From the NCBI GenBank assembly GCA_018711755.1, contig DVHY01000062.1, positions 1 to 22,920 of the forward strand: a stretch of 22,920 nt of DNA. The letters run 5' to 3'. This DNA comes from Candidatus Limivicinus faecipullorum. GTDB lineage: Bacteria; Bacillota; Clostridia; Oscillospirales; Oscillospiraceae. Position numbers and translations under genes: made by a program. The notes beneath the pieces are model-generated. The model worked only from the letters and a program-made list of their open reading frames with translations, did not search any database and was not told where the DNA came from. Shown one piece after another: positions 7,336 to 13,751 of the stretch. Positions within the stretch are counted from its first letter, which is position 1. Each line of letters starts with the position of its first letter.

Positions 7336-8567
7336 GAAGAACAAAGCTGGACAAGTGGATAAAAGACACCGAGGCCCTCCCTGAACTGAGCAGGGAGGGC
7401 CTGGAGGCTTTGCAGCTGAAAAGACTGAACGAGACCCTGGAGAGGGCTGCGGCCAGGGGCGGCGTCTATGCCGGATACCCCCGGCACCTGGACAGCCTGG
7501 AGGAGCTGAAGACCCTGCCCTTTACCACGCCGGAGCAGCTGTCCCGCCGGAGCTCCGGGTTTTTGCTCACATCCCAGTCGCAGGTGGAGCGGGTGATATC
7601 CGGGACCACCTCCGGCACTACCGGGGCGGGAAAGCGGGTCTTTTACACCCGGGAGGACATGGAGAACACCGTGGGCTTTTTTGCCGCCGGCATCTCGGAG
7701 ATGCTCTCGGCGGGGGAGCGATGCCTCATCGCCTTCCCCTTCACCGGGCCCTTCGGCCTGGGGGACCTGATAGCCCGGGCGGTGGAAAAACTGGGGGCGG
7801 AGCCGGTAAAGGCGGGCTACGGCCAAAGCTGGGGGGAGCTCTGCGCTCTGGTGCGGGATAGGAGGCCCCGGGCGTATATAGGCTTCCCTGTCGCCCTGCT
7901 GGGCCTGGGCCGGATGTACGGACCGGGCTTTCCCGTTGAGCGAGCCCTGGTGTCCGCCGACGCCTGCCCGGAAGGGCTGATGAAGGAGATTGAAAAGCTC
8001 ACCGGCAGCAAGCCCTTTCCCCATTACGGCAGCCGGGAGTGCGGCCTGGGCGGAGCGGTTACCTGTGCGGCTCATGAGGGCATGCACCTGCGGGAAAACC
8101 ATATCATAGCCGAGATCGTGGACGCCGGGGGAAAGCGGCTGCCGCCGGGGGAATACGGAGAGCTGGTCATCAGCACCGTAGGATTGCGGGCCATGCCCCT
8201 GCTGCGCTACCGCACCGGGGACTATACCCGTTTTCTGCCGCCCTGCCCCTGCGGCGGAGTGACCCGGCGCATAGACCGGGTGAGCCGGAGGGGGGAGGGC
8301 CCCTCCATGGAAAAGCTGGACGAGGCCCTGTTCCGCCTCCCCGGCCTGGTGGACTGCCGTGCAGAATTTGACGGGGTGCTGAAAATCAGCGCCCGGGCGC
8401 TGGAGCCGGGGCTGGAAGGGGATATAGAGAGGGCCGTCTCCGCCTGCTTCCCCGGCCTGCCGGTGAAGCCGAGCTGCTCCCTCTGCTCTATGGAGGACGG
8501 CCCAATGTACCCGGGAAAGCGCCATGTGCTCAAGGGAGAAAAGCCCGGCGGCAAAGAAACCGGATAA
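7332..8567 (+). CDS. Short AMP-forming acyl/aryl-CoA ligase-like enzyme (DVU_1553-like)
   Basis: This 411-residue protein is an adenylate-forming enzyme resembling phenylacetate-CoA ligase. The ATP-binding loop GTTSGTTGAGK is at 91-101, the A5 motif YGSREC at 232-237, the A7 motif YRTGD at 293-297, and a late YPGKRHVL carries a probable A10 lysine. The catalytic set therefore looks intact although the chain is short. It overlaps the radical SAM gene as ATGA and is the last gene before a strong terminator. It would activate a carboxylate as acyl-AMP, with CoA or another thiol as acceptor. Given Mop as neighbour, a carboxylate made by aldehyde oxidation is one guess; the substrate cannot be read from the sequence. 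No acyl carrier protein is nearby. Confidence 0.8.
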   Translation: MRRTKLDKWIKDTEALPELSREGLEALQLKRLNETLERAAARGGVYAGYPRHLDSLEELKTLPFTTPEQLSRRSSGFLLTSQSQVERVISGTTSGTTGAGKRVFYTREDMENTVGFFAAGISEMLSAGERCLIAFPFTGPFGLGDLIARAVEKLGAEPVKAGYGQSWGELCALVRDRRPRAYIGFPVALLGLGRMYGPGFPVERALVSADACPEGLMKEIEKLTGSKPFPHYGSRECGLGGAVTCAAHEGMHLRENHIIAEIVDAGGKRLPPGEYGELVISTVGLRAMPLLRYRTGDYTRFLPPCPCGGVTRRIDRVSRRGEGPSMEKLDEALFRLPGLVDCRAEFDGVLKISARALEPGLEGDIERAVSACFPGLPVKPSCSLCSMEDGPMYPGKRHVLKGEKPGGKETG

Positions 8568-8603
8568 AAGAGCCGGATAAGAAAAAATCTTCCGGTAAAA
8601 AAG

Positions 8604-8653
8604 GCTGAAAATAAAAGACGGCCCGCAGCTGCGGGCCGTCTTTTATTTTCAGC
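8604..8653. terminator. Bidirectional terminator (50-nt perfect palindrome)
   Basis: Each arm is 25 nt and the centre lies between 8628 and 8629. A GC-rich core (GACGGCCCGCAG and its complement) is flanked on both sides by A/T runs (AAAATAAAA and TTTTATTTT). The element sits between the convergent ligase and TylF-like genes and can end transcription from both sides. Confidence 0.93.
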
Positions 8654-8667
8654 TTCGCTATGACCTT

Positions 8668-9618
8668 TCACTTGCACAGCACCAGACTGCCCCCGATGTC
8701 CGGCAGGGGCAGGGCGGGGATGGGGGAGCCCAGCTCCGCCTGGTATTGTTCCAGAGCCCGGGCCACGCCCGGCAGCTCCGGGTCGCCCCAGTCGTGGAGC
8801 AGCAGGTATCCGCCGGTGTTCAGCCGGGGCCAGAACCAGCGCAGGCCCTCCAAGGTGGGCCCGGCGAAGTCCACATCCAGGGACACCAGACAAAAGCGTT
8901 CCTCCAGCCCCTTGAGAGAGGCGGGGAAGTAGCCGGGATAAAGCCTCACCGTCTCCGGGTGGGGCATCCTGGCCAGGACCGCCTCTGCGCTGGTGTTTTC
9001 ATGGGCGGCCTGAAAGGCGGCCCCGGCCCCGTCCTCCGGGGCAAAGCCGGAAAAACTGTCGAAAAGATAGAGCTTGCGCTCCGGCAGCAGGGCGTTTATG
9101 CAGCGGGCAAAGTCCCCCCGGTATACGCCCAGTTCCGCCGCCGCTCCCGGCACCTTTGCCTCCAGCCTGCGGCATATGAGCTCCAGGGTGGAAAGGCGCA
9201 CATAGTCTCCCGAGAGCTCTTCCCGGGAAAGAGCGCCGGAGGACAGCCGGGCCGGGACGCTGATTATCCTCTGCCCGGGCAGCAGCCGCTCCAAGAGCTC
9301 CCTGCCCAGCAGTTTCTCCGCCCCGGTGCAAGGGGCGTTCATGTCCTCCAGACGGCAGTGGTTTTTCAGAAAGAGTATCCGCTCCCGGCCAAGGCCCAGG
9401 CGGCTGCACTGCAAGGCGATATCGCCGCTGTGCCTGGTGGTGACTATGAGCAGCTCACAGTCGGAGACCGGCAGCTCCTCCGGCCTGAGTACCGGGCGTC
9501 CCAGAAAGCCGGGACCCACAGGGTGATTATCCACAAAGGCGCTGACCCTCTCCGGCTCCAGGCCCCGGCTTATCAGCTGGGATGCGCCGCAGCCGGTGCC
9601 CCAAACGTATATACCCAT
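8668..9618 (-). CDS. TylF/MycF-type O-methyltransferase with N-terminal Rossmann-like domain
   Basis: This 316-residue protein joins two parts. Residues 1-100 look like a nucleotide- or sugar-binding Rossmann domain (GIYVWGTGCGAS at 2-13, then LLIVTTRHSG). Residues 118-316 match the TylF (macrocin O-methyltransferase) fold: RLSTLELI, AELGVYRGDFA (161-171, SAM loop), LYLFDSFSGF (183-192), SLDVDFAGPT and LLLHDWGD (273-279), the last two holding acidic metal-binding residues. The start at 9618 is chosen because an upstream in-frame ATG overlaps the -10 element of the promoter at 9671-9698. The gene stands alone between terminators. Such proteins usually modify sugars or natural products; no biosynthetic genes are nearby, so the substrate is unknown and no link to the flanking blocks is evident. 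Confidence 0.82.
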   Translation of the reverse strand: MGIYVWGTGCGASQLISRGLEPERVSAFVDNHPVGPGFLGRPVLRPEELPVSDCELLIVTTRHSGDIALQCSRLGLGRERILFLKNHCRLEDMNAPCTGAEKLLGRELLERLLPGQRIISVPARLSSGALSREELSGDYVRLSTLELICRRLEAKVPGAAAELGVYRGDFARCINALLPERKLYLFDSFSGFAPEDGAGAAFQAAHENTSAEAVLARMPHPETVRLYPGYFPASLKGLEERFCLVSLDVDFAGPTLEGLRWFWPRLNTGGYLLLHDWGDPELPGVARALEQYQAELGSPIPALPLPDIGGSLVLCK

Positions 9619-9670
9619 GCTTTCACTACCTTTCGTTTTCCCGCCGGAAAAACTCCGGCTCCTTGCTCTC

Positions 9671-9698
9671 ATTATACCAGAGACAGGGGATAAATCAA
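9671..9698 (-). promoter_or_regulatory. Sigma-70 promoter of the TylF-like gene
   Basis: On the minus strand, TTGATT (9698-9693) is followed after 16 nt by a perfect TATAAT (9676-9671), preceded by TGG as an extended -10. The predicted leader is about 45 nt and holds a 6-bp GCCGGA/TCCGGC hairpin (9643-9659) before the ribosome site. Confidence 0.75.
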
Positions 9699-9723
9699 CT
9701 TTTCAGAGCAAACGGGGAAAGGC

Positions 9724-9752
9724 AAAAAAGTGCGGCGCACTGCGCCGCACTT
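9724..9752 (-). terminator. Terminator after the GntR regulator
   Basis: An inverted repeat of 12 nt per arm (9728-9739 and 9741-9752, GC-rich core GTGCGGCGCA) is followed on the minus strand by TTTTTT (9729-9724). It lies 13 nt past the regulator's stop codon. Confidence 0.85.
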
Positions 9753-9765
9753 GAGACTGTTATAC

Positions 9766-10512
9766 TCAGTAATTGATTATCCTCTGGCGTATCTGGCTGA
9801 AGGTGAGTATCCCGGTGTTTACATACTCGTCTATCAGCACCAGGGGCTTATCCTGCTCGTCATAGTTGACGCCGTGTAGATATAGCAAGGCTTTATCTGC
9901 AAATACTCCCAGCTCCTTCTTTGCAGAGGAGTCCACAGCGGATATATCCACCTTGTCCCAGAGCACTTTCCGCCCGGTTATCTCATAGAGATAGTGGAAT
10001 ACCGACAGACCACCGGCCTTCAGCTCTTCCAGAGAGATGTCACCTATAAGGTTGCGGGGGAAAAAGTCCTCGCAGTAGGCACAGACTTCATCATCGGCGA
10101 GAAAGTATTTCCTGTCACTCACCAGCTCCTGCCCGGGTTCTATCTCCAGGGCTGCCGCCAGCCTTTCATCGGCGCAGATGAGCTCAAGACTCAGCTGCTC
10201 TATCCTCGGCCGGTAACCTGCCGCAGAGATAACGTCTCCAAAATGGCCAACGGGGCTAAAGCTCAGCTTCATGTTACGGCGGGTGATGTTCACAAAGGTG
10301 CCCTTGCCTTGGCGGCGGTGTACTAAACCCTCCATTTCCAGCTCGTTGAGGGCGCTGCGCAGGGTGATGCGGCTGACGCCGATTATCCGGCAGAACTCCT
10401 CCTCCCGGGGCAGTTTGTTGCTCTTGCTCAAGTCCAGAGAGGCAATATATTCCTGTATTTTTACTTTTGCCTGGGTCTTCAAGTCAATGCGTTTTATCAT
10501 TGGCTCCTTCAT
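9766..10512 (-). CDS. GntR/HutC-family transcriptional regulator (UTRA domain)
   Basis: This 248-residue protein has an N-terminal winged helix (33-74: KLPREEEFCRIIGVSRITL, then LEMEGLVHRRQGKGTFV). An effector-binding UTRA domain spans about 95-245. The start at 10512 has GAGGTG 6 nt upstream; the next Met, five codons in, has AAGGAG only 3 nt before it. It is read in the same direction as the purine cluster but is separated from it by a strong terminator and an AT-rich 160-nt region, so it has its own promoter. Its position makes it the natural candidate regulator of the purine genes or of itself. UTRA domains bind small metabolites; which one is unknown. Confidence 0.88.
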   Translation of the reverse strand: MKEPMIKRIDLKTQAKVKIQEYIASLDLSKSNKLPREEEFCRIIGVSRITLRSALNELEMEGLVHRRQGKGTFVNITRRNMKLSFSPVGHFGDVISAAGYRPRIEQLSLELICADERLAAALEIEPGQELVSDRKYFLADDEVCAYCEDFFPRNLIGDISLEELKAGGLSVFHYLYEITGRKVLWDKVDISAVDSSAKKELGVFADKALLYLHGVNYDEQDKPLVLIDEYVNTGILTFSQIRQRIINY

Positions 10513-10685
10513 CTATGCACCTCTTCAACTGAAACATGGGCGGCAGGATCTAAGATGATTTAGCGTGAGAAGTATTACCTTATATATGCCACTTTAAAAT
10601 AAATACCACATAAGCGGACTTTTTTCGATTGACGATATAAACAAAATTACAATTCGTCTTTTGTACAATGCGACAAAAATTGATA
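10513..10685 (-). promoter_or_regulatory. AT-rich upstream region of the GntR gene with inverted repeats
   Basis: This stretch is clearly more AT-rich than its surroundings and holds no gene. Dyad elements include TTTTGT (10659-10664) with ACAAAA (10673-10678) around the palindrome TTGTACAA (10661-10668), and GACGA (10631-10635) with TCGTC (10654-10658). They could be operators for the GntR protein. I find no convincing -35/-10 pair on the minus strand, although TATATA near 10580 is a weak -10 candidate. Confidence 0.4.
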
Positions 10686-10729
10686 ACGGAAAAGGTCTCG
10701 GGTCATTGTGAACCCGAGACCTTTTCCGT
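10686..10729 (-). terminator. Terminator of the purine cluster after ridA
   Basis: An 18-bp perfect stem (10686-10703 with 10712-10729) has an 8-nt loop. The core GGTCTCGGGT is followed by TTTT on the far arm, and on the minus strand a further T-run (TATCAATTTTTG) lies just beyond. It sits 40 nt past the ridA stop codon. Confidence 0.85.
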
Positions 10730-10769
10730 AAGGTTTTTAAGGGGAAAGGCCGCAGCCGGATAGGCGGGC

Positions 10770-11144
10770 TCAGCCCAGCTGTGCTATGGCCTCCACCTCG
10801 CAGAGGACATTTTTGGGCAGCTCTTTCACGGCCACGCAGCTGCGGGCGGGCTTGCCGGTGAAGTACTGGGCATAGACCTCGTTGAACTCCCCAAAGTATT
10901 TCATATCGGAGAGGAAGCAGGTGGTCTTTACCACGTTGACATAGCCTATGCCATTGGCCTCCAGCACGGCACCCAGGTTCTTCATCACCTGATGGGCCTG
11001 GCTGCTGATGTCCTCACCCACCACGGCGCCGGTCTGGGGGTCCAGGGGTATCTGACCGGAGGTGAAAAGCAGGTTCCCGGTGGATATGGCCTGGGAATAG
11101 GGGCCGATGGCGGCGGGGGCATTTTTTGTGTCGGTATATTTCAT
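10770..11144 (-). CDS. ridA: RidA/YjgF enamine/imine deaminase
   Basis: RidA hydrolyses reactive enamines and imines such as 2-aminoacrylate to keto acids and ammonia. This copy is 124 residues, the usual length, and shows the family marks IGPYSQA (13-19), LFTSGQIPLDP and PARSCVAVKELP. R101 and E116 match the E. coli active-site R105 and E120. AGGGAG lies 9 nt before the ATG. It is the last gene of the purine cluster, 15 nt after xdhD. The cluster's YgeX-type lyase (expected beyond the right edge) makes 2-aminoacrylate intermediates from diaminopropionate, so a clean-up role fits well, though this is inference. Confidence 0.93.
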   Translation of the reverse strand: MKYTDTKNAPAAIGPYSQAISTGNLLFTSGQIPLDPQTGAVVGEDISSQAHQVMKNLGAVLEANGIGYVNVVKTTCFLSDMKYFGEFNEVYAQYFTGKPARSCVAVKELPKNVLCEVEAIAQLG

Positions 11145-11159
11145 ATCTCTTTTCTCCCT

Positions 11160-13733
11160 TTATTTTTTGGATTTTCTGTAGGGGGTGTTCTCCAAGGGCA
11201 GCTGCTGACGGAACTGGCCGTCGTAGCGGTAATAGGCGTGGGCGCAGGCGGGGGCCGTGGGTATCATGCACAGCTCGCCGCAGCCCTTGGCGCCCAGAGA
11301 GTAGGGCAGCTTGTCCTCCTCAGCGGGACGGCATAGGATGACCTCCAGCTCGGGAGCCTCTGTAGCCCGCATGAAACCGATGGTGCCGAACTTGCTCTTA
11401 GGGTAGCCGTCCACGCACTCGAACTTCTCGGTGACGCCGTAGCCTATGCCCATGAGCATGCCGCCCTCTATCTGGCCCTCCACGGACTGGATATTCACCG
11501 GGGTGCCCACGTCAAAGGCGGAGACGGCCTTGACAATCCTGCCCTCCTCGTTGAGGACTATAGCCTGGGCACCGTAGGAATAGGAGATGTGGCTGATGGG
11601 ATTTTCCTTTATCGCTCCCAGGGGGTCGGTTATGGCGGAGAATTCGCCGTAGAACTCCTGGCCTTCCAGCTCCTCCAGGCTCTTACCCTGGTCCAGGGCC
11701 AGGCGCAGCTTCTCACCGGCCCGACGGGCGGCTTCGCCGGTCATTACGGTCTGGCGGGAGGCGGTGGAGGTTCCGGAGTCGGGGGTGCGCACGGTGTCGG
11801 CGTTTTCAAAGACAAAGCATTCGGGGGACAAGTCAGTGACGTGGCATATCTCCGTCAGGCACATCTGGCCTATGCCCTGGCCCATGCAGGAGGCGGAGGT
11901 GCGGATGTGCACCTTGCCCTGCTCCACGGACAGCAGCACCCGGCCTATATCCTGCTTGCCCATGCCGGTGCCGGAGTTTTTGAAGCCACAGGCTATGCCC
12001 ACATAGGGGCCGCCGGAGTAATACACATCCTTCAGGGCGTCCAGGCAGGCGGCCATATTGGTGTTGGGGTCGGCGGTCTGGCCGTTGGGGAGCACGTCGC
12101 CGGGCTTTATCACGTTCCTGCGCCTGAACTCCCAGGGGTCTATGCCCACCATCTCCGCCAGAAGGTTGATGTTCATCTCTGTGGCAAAGCAGCTCTGGGT
12201 GACGCCGAAGCCACGGAAGGCGCCGGAGACCACATTATTGGTGTATACGGACATACCGAAGATGTCCACATTCTGGTAGTTGTAGGGTCCGGCGGCATGG
12301 GTGCAGGCCCGGTGTAGCACCGGCCCGCCCAGGGAGGCGTAGGCCCCGGTATCGGCAATGATGATGCCCTTCATGCCGGTGAGCTTGCCGTTTTCGTCGC
12401 AGGCGGTGGTGAACTCCATCTCCATGGGGTGGCGCTTCACGTGGTAGTCCAGGGACTCCTGGCGGGTGTACTTCACCTTAACAGGCTTTTTCAGCTTCCA
12501 GGCTGCCAGAGCGGCGTACTGCTGTACGGACATATCCTCCTTGCCGCCGAAGCCGCCGCCCACCAGGGGAGCCCGGCAGTGGACCTTCTCCTTGGGTATC
12601 TGGAGAATCTGGGCGCACTCCCGCTGCACATCGTAGATGGACTGGCTGGTGGTGTATATCAGCAGCCCGTCCTCACCCTCGGGCATGGCTACGCAGCACT
12701 CCGGCTCCATGAATCCGTGCTCCTGCCAGGAGGTCTTGTACTTGCGGGTGACCACATACTTGGAGTTCTTTATGGCCTCGTCGGCATTGCCACGCACCAG
12801 GTTTGCCCGGCTCATGATGTTGCCGTCGGGATGGATGAGGGGGGCGTCCCCCTTGAGGGCGTCGAAGGGGTTGGTGATGGGAGTGAGTTCGGTGTAGTCT
12901 ACCTCCACCAGGGAGCAGAGCTCTTCCAGCTTGCTCTTGTGGGCGGAGACCACCACGGCCAGGACGTTGCCCACATAGCGGGTAATATCTCCCTCGCCCA
13001 TGATCACATCCCAGTCCTGCTTGATGTGGCCGGTCTTGTTGCAGGGCACGTCCTCCCTCAATAGTACTGCCAGACAGTCAGGGTGGGAGCGGGCTTTGGA
13101 GGCGTCTACCCGGTTTATCAGGGCCCGGGGATATTTGGAGTATACGGGCTTGGCATAGACCATGTCATCTATCTGCAGATCGTCGGCAAAGAGGCCGCTG
13201 CCGTTGACCTTTTCCTTGGCGTCGATGCGCTGGGCGTGCTCGTCCATGTGCAGCTTCTCCGGTGCGGCGGGGATGGGCTTGCCCTCCCGGAAAAATTCCG
13301 CAGCCATAAGTATGGCTTCCTCTATCTTCTTATAGCCGGTGCAGCGGCAGAGGTTGCCTTTTATGGCCTTCTTCACGTCTTCTCTGGTGGGATTCAGATT
13401 CACGTCCAGCAGGCTCTTGGCGGAGATTATCATGCCGGGGATGCAGAAGCCGCACTGTACGGCTCCGGCCTGGGCAAAGCAGTGCTCGTATACGGCCATC
13501 TCCTCCGGGGGGATACCCTCCACGGTGACTATGCTCTTGCCCTGGAGCTTGCTCAGAGGCATGACGCAGGCCTTGACCTTGGCCCCATCCACCAGCACGG
13601 TGCAGGTGCCGCAGACGCCCTCGCTGCAGCCGTCCTTGGCGGCGGTGAGGTGCAGGTCATCCCGCAGAAAGCTCAGCAGCTTTTTATCTTCGGCAGACTC
13701 ATATTCTCTGCCGTTTACCATTACTTTGTACAT
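11160..13733 (-). CDS. xdhD: XdhD-type molybdenum hydroxylase (xanthine dehydrogenase family)
   Basis: This 857-residue fusion holds two [2Fe-2S] domains and the molybdopterin domain. Cluster ligands are C36, C41, C44, C56 and C94, C97, C129, C131. The molybdenum site shows GGGFGGKED (392-400), AFRGFG with R507, and GCGEL with E820, the catalytic Glu. TRQES (423-427) places E426 at the position of the purine-binding Glu802 of bovine xanthine oxidase, so a purine substrate is likely. There is no FAD domain and no FAD-subunit gene in the window. The architecture and gene context match the selenium-linked xanthine dehydrogenase family; selenium would be a labile cofactor ligand, invisible in sequence. 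GGAAG precedes the ATG. The gene lies 18 nt after the permease and 15 nt before ridA, in one operon. Confidence 0.92.
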   Translation of the reverse strand: MYKVMVNGREYESAEDKKLLSFLRDDLHLTAAKDGCSEGVCGTCTVLVDGAKVKACVMPLSKLQGKSIVTVEGIPPEEMAVYEHCFAQAGAVQCGFCIPGMIISAKSLLDVNLNPTREDVKKAIKGNLCRCTGYKKIEEAILMAAEFFREGKPIPAAPEKLHMDEHAQRIDAKEKVNGSGLFADDLQIDDMVYAKPVYSKYPRALINRVDASKARSHPDCLAVLLREDVPCNKTGHIKQDWDVIMGEGDITRYVGNVLAVVVSAHKSKLEELCSLVEVDYTELTPITNPFDALKGDAPLIHPDGNIMSRANLVRGNADEAIKNSKYVVTRKYKTSWQEHGFMEPECCVAMPEGEDGLLIYTTSQSIYDVQRECAQILQIPKEKVHCRAPLVGGGFGGKEDMSVQQYAALAAWKLKKPVKVKYTRQESLDYHVKRHPMEMEFTTACDENGKLTGMKGIIIADTGAYASLGGPVLHRACTHAAGPYNYQNVDIFGMSVYTNNVVSGAFRGFGVTQSCFATEMNINLLAEMVGIDPWEFRRRNVIKPGDVLPNGQTADPNTNMAACLDALKDVYYSGGPYVGIACGFKNSGTGMGKQDIGRVLLSVEQGKVHIRTSASCMGQGIGQMCLTEICHVTDLSPECFVFENADTVRTPDSGTSTASRQTVMTGEAARRAGEKLRLALDQGKSLEELEGQEFYGEFSAITDPLGAIKENPISHISYSYGAQAIVLNEEGRIVKAVSAFDVGTPVNIQSVEGQIEGGMLMGIGYGVTEKFECVDGYPKSKFGTIGFMRATEAPELEVILCRPAEEDKLPYSLGAKGCGELCMIPTAPACAHAYYRYDGQFRQQLPLENTPYRKSKK

Positions 13734-13751
13734 AGAGAGCTTCCTTTCAGT

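Noticed and set aside
8604..8653. 50-nt perfect palindrome as a mobile-element end or recombination site
   Set aside because: The GC core flanked by A/T runs between convergent genes is exactly a bidirectional terminator, and no transposase, integrase or direct repeat is nearby.
9619..9672. Upstream start for the TylF-like gene at 9672
   Set aside because: That ATG overlaps the TATAAT of the promoter, so it would not be in the transcript; the start at 9618 gives the expected Rossmann N terminus.
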